This document shows, one piece after another, positions 1 through 9,589 of a DNA stretch of 35,955 bases. The notes beneath the pieces were generated by a model. That model was not told the origin of the DNA. It searched no databases and saw nothing but the letters and a program-made list of their open reading frames with translations. A program made the position numbers and the translations under genes. The stretch comes from Candidatus Thalassarchaeaceae archaeon. GTDB lineage: Archaea > Thermoplasmatota > Poseidoniia > Poseidoniales > Thalassarchaeaceae. The stretch is taken from NCBI GenBank assembly GCA_029250665.1, contig JAQXEV010000038.1, positions 1 to 35,955 of the forward strand. The letters are read 5' to 3'. The stretch's first letter is position 1; every line of letters starts with the position of its first letter.

Positions 1-69
1 GACGAGGTCGTCTCAAATGTCCTCGTCGAATTAGAGGGCAGTAGTGGTCCGACCGTCCGAATCTCTTGA
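1..69 (+). CDS. 3' end of an upstream CDS (partial; ...DEVVSNVLVELEGSSGPTVRIS*)
   Basis: Frame 1 is open from base 1 to a TGA at 67-69; product not identifiable from 22 residues. Confidence 0.45.
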   Translation, partial: DEVVSNVLVELEGSSGPTVRIS

Positions 70-78
70 GATTCGGAC
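55..78. terminator. Perfect 11-bp inverted repeat (GTCCGAATCTC-TT-GAGATTCGGAC) spanning the stop of the partial upstream CDS
   Basis: Read directly from sequence; followed by 'gaaaac', no clear T-run. Confidence 0.4.
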
Positions 79-157
79 GAAAACTACCTCCGAAATCGGC
101 AGGGTTGCATTCTTGACGCATCGATGACCCCGGCAAGGTAAGGGAGAAGGGCACAGT

Positions 158-2293
158 ATGGCAAGTGGCTCAGGCATTTACATCTCTTGGCTGATGGGGG
201 CGATTCTACTCTCGGTCGCACTGATGCCACTGATGAAGCCACCATGGGCTAAGATTCGTCTCCAGGCTTTCGTCGACATGTTCAGACGTTATTGGGCCCA
301 TATGATCGTGGTATTCTCAGTTTATCTATGGAAGGATTTGCTCGATCAACTCGATCGAATTCTTATGGCAAATACTCAGCTCGACATGACGCCGTATGTC
401 TATGCTATCGAAGGCGATATCGTGCTCTGGATTCAAGACGCGTTTCACAACGATTTACTTTCAGTTGGCTTGACTCACTTCTATGTCATGGGATTCATGA
501 CCGCAACTTTCGCTTCCTTCGTTTACCCAATTTACTTCGACGACCGACACATGGCCGACAGAGTCTCTCTCTCGATGTTCTGGGTCTATGTTTTGGCAAT
601 TCCATTCTACCTCTTTTTCAATGTCCGCGTGACCGGTGATCACATTCCGGCGATGGAGACGATTGCTTACGATTTGACACCGGAGATTCACAATTGGTTC
701 ACGCGGATTGATCCGTTTACGAACGGCATGCCGAGTTTGCACATTGGTTTGCCGTTCGCTGTCTGGTTAACCTATCTCCGATGGGATGAGGACGGGCGCT
801 GGAGTCGCTTCCGATTAGCGCTCGTTGCTTTCATCTTTCTGACAGGTTTCGCGATTTTGTATCTCGGGATTCACTGGGTTGTGGATATCATTGGTGGAGT
901 CGTTGTCGCGACACTGGCTGTTCGGCTTTCAGAGAAGACGCATGGGCCGGTCTGGCGCTTTGCCGATGAGCGTCTATTCACCCGCCGATTGGCTCGCTTA
1001 ATCAACGACCCAAAGGCTTGGTTGAGGCAGGTTGGAAAGTCCCTCAAGCAGATGGTCAAGCCACTTCGCGAGCCTTCGAGCACTCAGACTGGTGCCGTAA
1101 TAATCGCTATACTGATTGGTACTGGAACCGTCCTTCTGTGGGATGCGACTCATCAGGACTTCCCAGTTGAAGGAGTTGAATGGCCGACTCATGCTGTTGG
1201 TTCTGGAGATTGGTTGGTAAGCGTCGAAGAGAATCAAAACGGTACTGTCGATGTGACTGCGTGGAATTCAGAGTATAGGGATTCGCAGACGATATCGACG
1301 ATTACCATCGGTGAGCATGGTTGGTCATCAATCCCTAAATTGTCTGCTTCTGAGAACGGAGTAGTGTTATTCGATTCCTACAAGATGCAATTCTGGTCCT
1401 ATCCGACCACAAATCAGGGATTCGATTCATTGTGGTCGACCGAGGAATTGAATCATGACTTACCGGAGATTCTTGACATTATGATGGCGGTGGATAGTGA
1501 CGGCGAGGCGGTCATTGCAATCGTCTATGCTAACCAGATAGTCTACCGAGACATCTCTGGACACATCGCCGAGCACCCTGCACCCGCGGGACCATTCACA
1601 GCTGTGGCAGCATCTGGGAATCTAATCGCCTCAGCGATGACGACAGCGAACGGACCGATTCTGGATGTTGTATCGTTGTCGACTCAATTGAGTCTCAATA
1701 TCGAGATTACCGACACTGCTGACGAAGTAGTCGATGAACATCTCGAGAACGTCTTCGGCATCGCTGTCGATTACGCATCTTCGGAGGTTGTCGACATCGA
1801 GATGGATGGAAATCACGTCGTCGTCGTGGTCGATGTTGGACCGGTGAATCGCACCATCCTCATCGACACGATTAGCGGTTCGCAACTTCTTCTATCCGAT
1901 CCGGTTTGGCCTTCATCCTCTCCAAGTATCGCTCACGGTCGAGTCGCCTTCTTGCAGATTCCTCGATTCGACCCGACTATCGAACCAGAGGATTTGCTGA
2001 CTGCGAGGGATGTATTTCTGCATGATATCGCTGAGAATCTCACCGTGCAGTTGACTATCGACGATGATGTAGATCAATCCAATCCTCAGATTCTACAATC
2101 GAATGTGGCTTGGATTGAGGGCCATGATGACGAGGGCTTCGAAATTAGGATGCACGCCCTCGAGGAGACCTTCGAACCCTATTCCTCGGTTGTCTTGCAA
2201 TCGTCGATAGTTCTACTAATTCCGTTGATGATTCTCTACGCTTTTCAGAGTACCAGTACCAATCGCCGCCGAGTTCGTCGCGACTTTGAGTGA
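158..2293 (+). CDS. Membrane PAP2-superfamily (Aur1/IPC-synthase-like) phosphatase/phosphotransferase with long C-terminal beta-propeller-like domain and terminal TM
   Basis: Motifs NGMPSLHIGLP and YLGIHWVVDIIGG match the PSLH and HxxxD motifs of PAP2/AUR1; multiple TM segments; C-terminal half resembles TolB/WD-like repeats; C-terminal hydrophobic segment followed by RRR. Confidence 0.75.
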   Translation: MASGSGIYISWLMGAILLSVALMPLMKPPWAKIRLQAFVDMFRRYWAHMIVVFSVYLWKDLLDQLDRILMANTQLDMTPYVYAIEGDIVLWIQDAFHNDLLSVGLTHFYVMGFMTATFASFVYPIYFDDRHMADRVSLSMFWVYVLAIPFYLFFNVRVTGDHIPAMETIAYDLTPEIHNWFTRIDPFTNGMPSLHIGLPFAVWLTYLRWDEDGRWSRFRLALVAFIFLTGFAILYLGIHWVVDIIGGVVVATLAVRLSEKTHGPVWRFADERLFTRRLARLINDPKAWLRQVGKSLKQMVKPLREPSSTQTGAVIIAILIGTGTVLLWDATHQDFPVEGVEWPTHAVGSGDWLVSVEENQNGTVDVTAWNSEYRDSQTISTITIGEHGWSSIPKLSASENGVVLFDSYKMQFWSYPTTNQGFDSLWSTEELNHDLPEILDIMMAVDSDGEAVIAIVYANQIVYRDISGHIAEHPAPAGPFTAVAASGNLIASAMTTANGPILDVVSLSTQLSLNIEITDTADEVVDEHLENVFGIAVDYASSEVVDIEMDGNHVVVVVDVGPVNRTILIDTISGSQLLLSDPVWPSSSPSIAHGRVAFLQIPRFDPTIEPEDLLTARDVFLHDIAENLTVQLTIDDDVDQSNPQILQSNVAWIEGHDDEGFEIRMHALEETFEPYSSVVLQSSIVLLIPLMILYAFQSTSTNRRRVRRDFE

Positions 2294-2314
2294 CAGTTAA
2301 TCTCTGACGACGAC

Positions 2315-3427
2315 TCATTCAGCGAGCCTGAACATTTCATTGAGGCTGTGTTGCGCCCGCGAGATAATTTCCTCGTCAAGTTCGATTATCTGCGCCGGAT
2401 GAGGATCGCGCAGGGCTTGCAGAATGTCTTCAAGTTGAGTCATTTTCATGTATCGGCACATCACACAGGTTCCAATCAGATTGATTTCGTTATCCGACTC
2501 AGCACGCACTCGATCAGCCGTCCCACATTCGGTAATCAGCATGATGTCCGGCTTACCCTCGGCTCCCAACCTCAGAGCCTCTTCCATCAGTTTCTCGCTA
2601 CTCCCCACAACATCACTTTCTGCAATAACGTCGGCATCACACTCAGGATGGCTGAGTACCTTGAGTTCGATACCGTGCTCAGCTGTTCGTGAGCGCCACG
2701 AGCGAATTTTTTCACCGGTGAATGTTGCGTGAACGTAGCACTCGCCATCGTAATTGATGACTTCTTTTCGACCGGCCAAATGTTCAGTCAGATGCTTCCC
2801 CATTAGTCGGTCGGGCACAAAAATCAGTCGATCGCCAGGCAACTTCTCGCAAATACGCAGATAATTGCTGCTTGTCACACACACATCCACCTCGGCCTTG
2901 ACTTCGGCACTGGTGTTGATGTAACAGGCGACCGGGACTCCCGGATAACGTGCCTTGAGGTCGCGCACATCTGCAGCGGTTATGCTGTCAGATAGGGAAC
3001 ATCCCGCTTCAGGAGATGGATGGAGCACTGTCTTGTGTGGGCTGACAATCTTGGCAGTCTCAGCCATGAATCGAACGCTAGAGAATAGTATCGTTTGTTG
3101 CGGAGCATCACGTGCAGCCTTGGAGAGCGAGTAACTGTCTGAGACCGAGTCAGCGACTCCGTAAACGATGTCGGGAGTTTGGTACGAATGCGCGATCAAA
3201 AAAACATCATTCGCGCGCTTGAGTTCGTTGATTTCGAGGGTCAGCGGAGCGATTGTCTTGCAGGTCTCGAGATCCCAGAGCTGACCCTGATTGATGACTT
3301 TCTGTAGTCGCTTCGCCTCAGTCTCAATCTCTTCGGCAGAGTATGACTTCGGCGTCAGTGAGCCACGAGGTAGCGGGGCAGCAGGCATCTGCATGGTCAT
3401 CTGCGCTCGCTGCTGCCTCCGGTGCAA
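2315..3427 (-). CDS. nadA: Quinolinate synthase
   Basis: Motifs AHSYQTPDI, GCSLSDSITAADV, ACYINTSAEVKAEVDVCVTSSN, TECGTADRV and GTCVMCRYMKMTQLEDI; start may be a downstream Met. Confidence 0.92.
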   Translation of the reverse strand: MHRRQQRAQMTMQMPAAPLPRGSLTPKSYSAEEIETEAKRLQKVINQGQLWDLETCKTIAPLTLEINELKRANDVFLIAHSYQTPDIVYGVADSVSDSYSLSKAARDAPQQTILFSSVRFMAETAKIVSPHKTVLHPSPEAGCSLSDSITAADVRDLKARYPGVPVACYINTSAEVKAEVDVCVTSSNYLRICEKLPGDRLIFVPDRLMGKHLTEHLAGRKEVINYDGECYVHATFTGEKIRSWRSRTAEHGIELKVLSHPECDADVIAESDVVGSSEKLMEEALRLGAEGKPDIMLITECGTADRVRAESDNEINLIGTCVMCRYMKMTQLEDILQALRDPHPAQIIELDEEIISRAQHSLNEMFRLAE

Positions 3428-3458
3428 CCGCTTTCAAGGCATCTCATCTCGGAGGAGC

Positions 3459-4133
3459 ATGACAGGGGAGGGGATTGCGATGTGGAACGAGGAATCGGTT
3501 CTCCATATCGGTGCTGAGGCCACGGCAACGGCTGGAACCTGGATGGGTATCCGTGCCGTGTTGAAGAAGCGCGAGCCGCGAGCCTATAGGCATCCTTCAT
3601 TGGATCGAAAACTGACCCGTCAACGACTATCAGCTGAGGCTCGTATCCTCGCGCGTTTGCAGAAGATTGGATTCCCATCTCCTGCCCTATTGGATGTCGA
3701 TGCTGAGGGTGGATGGCTTCTACTCTCACGAATCGAAGGACGTCCTCTCTACGAGGCGCTGCAAGATGGAAGCGCCGGTCTAGATACAGTCCGCGCCTTC
3801 GGAGCCATCATTCGTCGCCTACACGAATCGGATATCGCGCACGGCGACTTGACAACACACAATGTGATGATTGACGAGAACGGGAATCTGAACCTCATCG
3901 ATTTCGGTCTCGCACGCATTGCCCCCGAAATCGAACATCTCGGCCTTGACTTACAAGTCCTCAATGAGTGCCTAACCGCCAGCCATCACACCTACGAGGG
4001 AGCGGTCGAGACCATGATCGAAGGCTATCTCTCGGCGGATTCTGGCGAATCCACAGGACTCACACAGAATCCGGCATCCGCTGTCGTCGAACGCTTCAAC
4101 GCAATCCGCGGCCGCGTCCGCTACCACGCCTGA
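3459..4133 (+). CDS. bud32: Kae1-associated serine/threonine kinase Bud32 (KEOPS)
   Basis: GAEATATA, KKREPRAYRHPSLDRKLTRQRLSAEARIL, HGDLTTHNVMID, LIDFGLA motifs; the ORF track start at 3291 overlaps nadA, ATG at 3459 or 3480 preferred. Confidence 0.9.
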   Translation: MTGEGIAMWNEESVLHIGAEATATAGTWMGIRAVLKKREPRAYRHPSLDRKLTRQRLSAEARILARLQKIGFPSPALLDVDAEGGWLLLSRIEGRPLYEALQDGSAGLDTVRAFGAIIRRLHESDIAHGDLTTHNVMIDENGNLNLIDFGLARIAPEIEHLGLDLQVLNECLTASHHTYEGAVETMIEGYLSADSGESTGLTQNPASAVVERFNAIRGRVRYHA

Positions 4134-4204
4134 GTACAATAGACGATTGACAACCCTCAAATTTGACCCCACTGAATCGCTGAACACACCTCCGAGATGA
4201 GCAG

Positions 4205-4798
4205 ATGAGAATCCTCTTCGCAACGGGAAATGAGAACAAAATCATCGAAGCCCGAGAGGTCCTCGAGCGACTCAACCATACTGTAGAGGGCCTCATAATC
4301 AACGGACAGCGCCCCGATTTTGACGAACCAAAACACCTCGGTCTCACTGCTGTCGCCCAAGCAAAAATTGAGCAAGCCCTCGCCCTCATTCAAGGTACTA
4401 GCCACGAGGGCAGCGCCATCTTCGTCGAGGATTCTGGGATCTTCCTCGACGCCTTCCCAGAATGGCCAGGCGCGGCATCCTCCGATGTTGAGCAAAAATT
4501 AGGCCTCGCAGGAATCATCGAGAAAATCAACGAGGCCGGCGACCGCGGTGCCGAATACCGTGCGGTCGCGATTTTGTCTGACGGTACCAATCAATGGCAG
4601 TCAGTCGGCGTCTGCCGCGGAACAATCTCCACTGAACTCCGCGGCAACCACGGCTTCGGATACGATCCAATTTTCATCCCTGATGCGGGGGACGGACGTA
4701 CTTTCGGAGAACTTGAATCCCATTACAAAAACGAGATGTCCCATCGAAAACAGGCTGTAGAAGGGCTCGCAGCGCTTCTCAATCCCCCGTCAAAGTGA
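4205..4798 (+). CDS. XTP/dITP diphosphatase (RdgB/HAM1 family)
   Basis: FATGNENKIIEA, FVEDSGIFLDAFPEWPGAAS, GFGYDPIFIPD, EMSHRKQAVEGL motifs. Confidence 0.92.
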   Translation: MRILFATGNENKIIEAREVLERLNHTVEGLIINGQRPDFDEPKHLGLTAVAQAKIEQALALIQGTSHEGSAIFVEDSGIFLDAFPEWPGAASSDVEQKLGLAGIIEKINEAGDRGAEYRAVAILSDGTNQWQSVGVCRGTISTELRGNHGFGYDPIFIPDAGDGRTFGELESHYKNEMSHRKQAVEGLAALLNPPSK

Positions 4799-4834
4799 AT
4801 AGAGACCCGCCAATGTGGTAAACGAGGGGTCGAC

Positions 4835-5797
4835 GTGGTTTCGTACACCAGATTGTTTCTGCTGATGCTTATTGCAGTCGGAACGCCGTTGTTTCTGATC
4901 TTTCAGGGAACGATGAGCATCGGCTTACAGATAGCCTCTGGAACGGTGCTTCTTGCCTTCCTTGCAATCTACGTCTTCTCGGGACGACAACCTCTCCCTA
5001 AGTCCCCGAAAGTCCCTTCTGTGACGATTGAGGTTGAAGAAGAGCCGGATGAGCTTGATCTTCCTGCTCCGGTCGTTGAGATGGATAGCGTCAGTGACAA
5101 GCGTGAAGAGAAGATTCGTCGCAGTCGCGGGCGTGTAGCGGCTCCAGCCGCTCCTGCGATGCCAATGCCGCCTCCTGGCGCGCCTCTGCCTCCACCCGGT
5201 GTTCCGGTGCCTGCTATGCCACCTATGCCACCTATGCCTGCTGCGCCGGCGATGCCCCCACCAATGCCTGCTCCTGGTGCTCCTCCTGTGGTGGCTGGTG
5301 ACGGAGAGAACGTTGCACAGCGCCTTGTCGTTGCGCGCGATGCACAGTCAGAGATGGAGTCTGAGATTGAGACCTATGTCGAGGACAGGCGGGTGAAAAG
5401 GGCAGAGATTCGAGGACGAATAGAGCGCCGTCGCCGAATGGCTCTAGCTGAACGACGAGCGGCAAAGGTTCGGATGTGGACTGAATTGGAAGATGGTGAA
5501 GATTTGGGTGCTTTGTTGAATCGAGCGGACCACGGATTGACTGTCATCGATGAACCGGAGGAACCTGATGATTCGGCTCCGCTCGGTGTCTCATACGTTA
5601 GAGTCGACGAATCGAGGATACTCAAATTGAGGATTCCACTCAGTGTTCCTGAGAAGCAGGATGAAACTCCAACAACACCTCTTCCACAGATGCCAGAAAT
5701 GGGTGAGATGCCCCCAATGCCCCCTCCCCCAGGAGACTTACCACCTCCTCCTGGAATGCCCGGGATGCCACCACCACCACCGCCTCCTTCGCTGTGA
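4835..5797 (+). CDS. Membrane protein with Pro/Met-rich low-complexity segments
   Basis: Two N-terminal TM segments; PMPPPGAPLPPPGVPVPAMPPMPPMPAAPAMPPPMPAPG and C-terminal MPPMPPPPGDLPPPPGMPGMPPPPPPP; charged helical middle. Confidence 0.65.
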   Translation: MVSYTRLFLLMLIAVGTPLFLIFQGTMSIGLQIASGTVLLAFLAIYVFSGRQPLPKSPKVPSVTIEVEEEPDELDLPAPVVEMDSVSDKREEKIRRSRGRVAAPAAPAMPMPPPGAPLPPPGVPVPAMPPMPPMPAAPAMPPPMPAPGAPPVVAGDGENVAQRLVVARDAQSEMESEIETYVEDRRVKRAEIRGRIERRRRMALAERRAAKVRMWTELEDGEDLGALLNRADHGLTVIDEPEEPDDSAPLGVSYVRVDESRILKLRIPLSVPEKQDETPTTPLPQMPEMGEMPPMPPPPGDLPPPPGMPGMPPPPPPPSL

Positions 5798-5830
5798 TAT
5801 GTTGAAGCGCGGGGTTGGACTGGACCCTCT

Positions 5831-6667
5831 ATGAGCGAGGATGTATTGCTGGTCGAGAATGTGGCCGTCGAGGGCTCGAGTCCGGCCGGTGGAGTAATTT
5901 CAGTCTGGACTTTGAACCGGCCGCAGAAACTCAATGCTCTGAATTCTGCATCGCACGATGCGTTGAGGCAGGCTTGTGCTATTGCTGAGGCTGACGACGC
6001 TGTGCGCGTCGTCGTCATCAAGGGCGCGGCACCTCTGCCCGCGCCTGAAGGAAAGCGACAGAAACCGGCGGCATTCGCCGCCGGAGCGGACATCTCCGAA
6101 TTTGCTGGAAAAGACTCGGATGATGTCCGACCATTCTTCGAGAATAATGCCTGGGAGAAAGTTTGGAATCTTTCGAAGCCAACGATTGCGATGGTTGACG
6201 GCTTCGCCTTGGGTGGTGGCACTGAGCTGGCACTCTCTTGTGATCTCCGCATTGCCAGCACCCGCGCAAAGTTTGGTACACCTGAGATTAATCTAGGACT
6301 GATTCCCGGTGGTGGTGGGACTCAGAGACTCGCTGGTATGCTCGGTTATGGCAAGGCGATGGAGATGGTGATGACCGGCGACATGGTCGGCGCGGATGAG
6401 GCACTGCGGCTTGGTTTAGCCAATGATGTGGTCGAGCCGGAAGAACTTGAGGCGCGAACGATGAAAATGGCTGAGAATATTGCCAAGAAGTCGCCTTACA
6501 CAATCAAGGTCGCTAAGCGGGCGGTTCGCGCTGCCCTCGATTTGCCGCTAACTGAGGGGATTCTTGCAGAGCGCTCTGAATTCGTTGCCCTATTCGATAC
6601 CGAGGACAAGGAAATCGGCGTCCAAGCATTCCTCAACCGTGAAGACGCCGAATGGGTCGGCAACTAA
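5831..6667 (+). CDS. Enoyl-CoA hydratase/isomerase family protein
   Basis: AAGADISEF, GFALGGGTELALSCDLRIAS, PEINLGLIPGGGGTQRL crotonase signatures. Confidence 0.9.
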   Translation: MSEDVLLVENVAVEGSSPAGGVISVWTLNRPQKLNALNSASHDALRQACAIAEADDAVRVVVIKGAAPLPAPEGKRQKPAAFAAGADISEFAGKDSDDVRPFFENNAWEKVWNLSKPTIAMVDGFALGGGTELALSCDLRIASTRAKFGTPEINLGLIPGGGGTQRLAGMLGYGKAMEMVMTGDMVGADEALRLGLANDVVEPEELEARTMKMAENIAKKSPYTIKVAKRAVRAALDLPLTEGILAERSEFVALFDTEDKEIGVQAFLNREDAEWVGN

Positions 6668-7248
6668 CCGTGCAAAACAGAGTCGATATGGCCGATTGGA
6701 TCATCGGCTTGAGTGATGTCAATGGTCAGCCAGCCTGAGTTCTCCGCCAAGCGAAGCATCTCAGCCTGAATTTCACGTATTCGCTCGATGTGGTCGAGAT
6801 AGTGCCTGACAGGCCTGCCGTTGTGTTTGCGTCTTCCCGCAATCATTCGCACATGCTCCTCAGCATCTTCCACGGCCATCACGACGCCGCACGCCGTGCC
6901 TCCAGCAGCTCTCCAGGAGTCAATGAGACCGAATGAGGGGGCGAAGTGAACTCCTTCGAGCAGGAGGTCGCCACCTCGCTTCATTTCACGCGCGATGACA
7001 GCATCAATTGCATCGCGCAGTGGCGCGATAGTAGCCTTCCAATCGTCTATCGCGCCCGACCCGCTCGGCTGAAATGAAGATCGGTGCAAGGCGGGCGATT
7101 CCTCAACAGAAACCGTTGTTCGTAGCGTTTCGCGAATCGTATCGCTTGAGACCACTTTGTCAAATTCAAGCGCGGCAGCTATCCTTGCGGTAAGCGTCGA
7201 CTTGCCGACTCCGCTGGCTCCAGAAATAATCAGAAGTCGGCCGACCAT
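6664..7248 (-). CDS. P-loop kinase resembling archaeal 2-phosphoglycerate kinase
   Basis: ISGASGVGKSTLTARIA Walker A, SSDTIRETLR, LLEGVHFAPSF; stop codon overlaps that of the convergent crotonase gene. Confidence 0.65.
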   Translation of the reverse strand: MVGRLLIISGASGVGKSTLTARIAAALEFDKVVSSDTIRETLRTTVSVEESPALHRSSFQPSGSGAIDDWKATIAPLRDAIDAVIAREMKRGGDLLLEGVHFAPSFGLIDSWRAAGGTACGVVMAVEDAEEHVRMIAGRRKHNGRPVRHYLDHIERIREIQAEMLRLAENSGWLTIDITQADDPIGHIDSVLHG

Positions 7249-7268
7249 CTGTACACCGAGCCGTCTCC

Positions 7269-8687
7269 TCAGCGTTGAATGGCCTTGATTTCAAGGAATT
7301 CCTCGAGCCCATGTATTCCGAGTTCTCGGCCGTTACCTGACAGCTTGTAGCCGCCGAATGGAGCGCTGATGTTGAACGCACCACCGTTGATGCTAACCTG
7401 ACCTGTGCGCAGTGCACGAGCAACGCGCATAGCACGCTCTTCATTCCCTGACCAAACACCGCCAGACAGCCCATATTCTGAGTCATTCGCTAGAGCAATC
7501 GCCTCTTCCTCTGTCTCGTAGGTGGTGATTGTGAGGACTGGGCCGAAGATTTCCTCGCGGAAAATTGTCATCTCGGAAGTCACGTCAGCGAACACCGTTG
7601 GTTGAACGAAGAAACCACTCTCTAACCCCTCGGGCATGCCTTCTCCTCCTGCGACCAAAGTTGCTCCTTCGGACAAACCGGATGCGATGTATCCGGCGAC
7701 TGACTCTTGCTGTCGCGCCGATACCATCGGCCCGCAGCGTATTGATTCGTCATTTGGGTCACCGACCGAATATCTCTGCATAGTGGCAGTGATTACTTCG
7801 ACGACTTCGTCGCGCGCGCCAGCCGGCACGATTAGTCGGCTCAGGCTGGAGCATTCTTGTCCAGAATTGTTGAAGCAGGCGTAAACAGCCATCTTGGCAG
7901 CCTTCGCGATATCCGCGTCATCGAGGATGATATTCGCGCTTTTTCCACCAAGTTCGAGGGTGACGCGCTTCACAGTGGGTGCAGCAGCCTGCGACACGCT
8001 GACTCCTGCACCAGTTGAACCGGTGAAACTGACCATATCGACTTCAGCATGTGCGGCGAGTGTCTCGCCGATATCGCGGCCGTGGCCTGAAACCAGATTG
8101 AACACACCCGCAGGCAGCCCAATTTCATGCAAAAGATCCGCTAGAAGGAAGGCGTTGAGTGGGGCCTCTTTGGAGGGTTTGAGGACCATTGTGCAACCTG
8201 AAGCGAGGGCGGGTGCGACTTTGCCGATTATTTGGTGAAGTGGAAAATTCCACGGCGTAATCATTGCTACGACTCCGATTGGTTCCTTGACAATCAACGA
8301 ATTGCGGACCTCCTCTTCCCACTCGAAGGATTCGAGCATTTTCGCGTACGAGCGAGAGACAACACGAGGCGTTCCGACCATCGCCATTCTGCTGTAATTG
8401 ATCGGGGTGCCAACTTCTGCTGTAATTAGTTGGGCGATTTCTTCGCCGCGTTCCTTGAGCGCGGCTGAAATTGAATTCAAAATCTCGATTCTTTCTTCGA
8501 TACTGCTCGCCGACCAGGCGGGGAAAGCCGCGCGCGCTGCTGCAACTGCGGATTCGACATCTGCAGCGCTTCCAACCGGCACAGAACCGATGCACTGCTC
8601 GGTTGTTGGATTAACAACTTCAATCGTTCCTTCACCGCTTGCTGCGACCCACTTTCCATCGATGTAGATGCTCTCGCGCGCGTTCAT
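7269..8687 (-). CDS. NAD(P)-dependent aldehyde dehydrogenase
   Basis: MITPWNFPLHQ, SFTGSTGAGVSV, TLELGGKSANIILDDAD, NNSGQECSS, FREEIFGPVLTI motifs. Confidence 0.92.
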   Translation of the reverse strand: MNARESIYIDGKWVAASGEGTIEVVNPTTEQCIGSVPVGSAADVESAVAAARAAFPAWSASSIEERIEILNSISAALKERGEEIAQLITAEVGTPINYSRMAMVGTPRVVSRSYAKMLESFEWEEEVRNSLIVKEPIGVVAMITPWNFPLHQIIGKVAPALASGCTMVLKPSKEAPLNAFLLADLLHEIGLPAGVFNLVSGHGRDIGETLAAHAEVDMVSFTGSTGAGVSVSQAAAPTVKRVTLELGGKSANIILDDADIAKAAKMAVYACFNNSGQECSSLSRLIVPAGARDEVVEVITATMQRYSVGDPNDESIRCGPMVSARQQESVAGYIASGLSEGATLVAGGEGMPEGLESGFFVQPTVFADVTSEMTIFREEIFGPVLTITTYETEEEAIALANDSEYGLSGGVWSGNEERAMRVARALRTGQVSINGGAFNISAPFGGYKLSGNGRELGIHGLEEFLEIKAIQR

Positions 8688-8755
8688 GGATGGGGCAAAG
8701 CGAGGTGACTTATCAGATTCATGCAGTTCAAAAGTAGAGCCGCGACTGGGAGTTC

Positions 8756-9553
8756 ATGAGTATGGAAGTCACACGTCATGATGGAGGCGTTGCTGTGGTC
8801 ACACTTTCCGAGGCTGCTGCTAGAAACGCCTTCTCACGATCTTCTATACACGAGATTGCAGATGTGTTGGGTGGATTGTTGGATGACCCGTCTTGCAATG
8901 GGATTGTGCTTACGGGCACGGGTCGATTCTTCTGTACTGGTGCTGATATCGACGAATTTGCCGACTCGATTGATGATGGTTCCATCGCGGATCTCGTCGG
9001 TGAATTAACCGGGGTTTTGCATCCACTTGAGTTGCGCCTTCGCCGTTCTCCGACCGTTTTTGTCGCTGCGATGAATGGTGCTGCAGCCGGCGGTGGGCTC
9101 GGTCTCGCCTTATCTGCTGATTACCGAGTCTGCGTACCCGAAGCCCGCCTCGCCGCCGCCTTCTTTTCACTCGGCCTCTCTCCAGATGGCGGCTCGACCT
9201 GGATGCTCCCGCGTTTGGTAGGGAACCAGCGCGCTCGCCGATTCTTCTTCGACAACGAGGTCTGGACAGGTGAGCAAGCTCTCGAATTTGGAGCAGTTGA
9301 CGAGGTTGTTGGAGCTGACGATTTACTTGGGCGTGCCATTGAGGTTGCAGCCAAGTGGGGCTCGTGGGCTCAAGCGAGCAGACAGGGAACCAAGCAATTG
9401 CTCGATGCCTCGACTGCGACCTTCATGGAGACTCAACTTGAGTTTGAGAAGTCCTTGATTACTGCTGCGAGTCTCACACCGGATTTTGCTGAAGGAGTCT
9501 CGGCCTTTCTCGAGAAGCGAACGCCCTCTTTTGGGCACTCGGAAGAAGAATAA
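8756..9553 (+). CDS. Enoyl-CoA hydratase/isomerase family protein
   Basis: FCTGADIDEF, NGAAAGGGLGLALSADYRV, LSPDGGSTWMLPRLVG. Confidence 0.9.
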   Translation: MSMEVTRHDGGVAVVTLSEAAARNAFSRSSIHEIADVLGGLLDDPSCNGIVLTGTGRFFCTGADIDEFADSIDDGSIADLVGELTGVLHPLELRLRRSPTVFVAAMNGAAAGGGLGLALSADYRVCVPEARLAAAFFSLGLSPDGGSTWMLPRLVGNQRARRFFFDNEVWTGEQALEFGAVDEVVGADDLLGRAIEVAAKWGSWAQASRQGTKQLLDASTATFMETQLEFEKSLITAASLTPDFAEGVSAFLEKRTPSFGHSEEE

Positions 9554-9589
9554 TCTCCAATCGACTGAGTTGGTGGCTTGAGTTGCGGC

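Noticed and set aside
1-27. GACGAGG...CCTCGTC inverted repeat
   Set aside because: Within the partial upstream coding sequence; short stem, likely incidental.
5374-6261. 295-aa minus-strand ORF
   Set aside because: Antisense shadow of the Pro/Met-rich protein and crotonase; poly-Gly runs are complements of the Pro codons.
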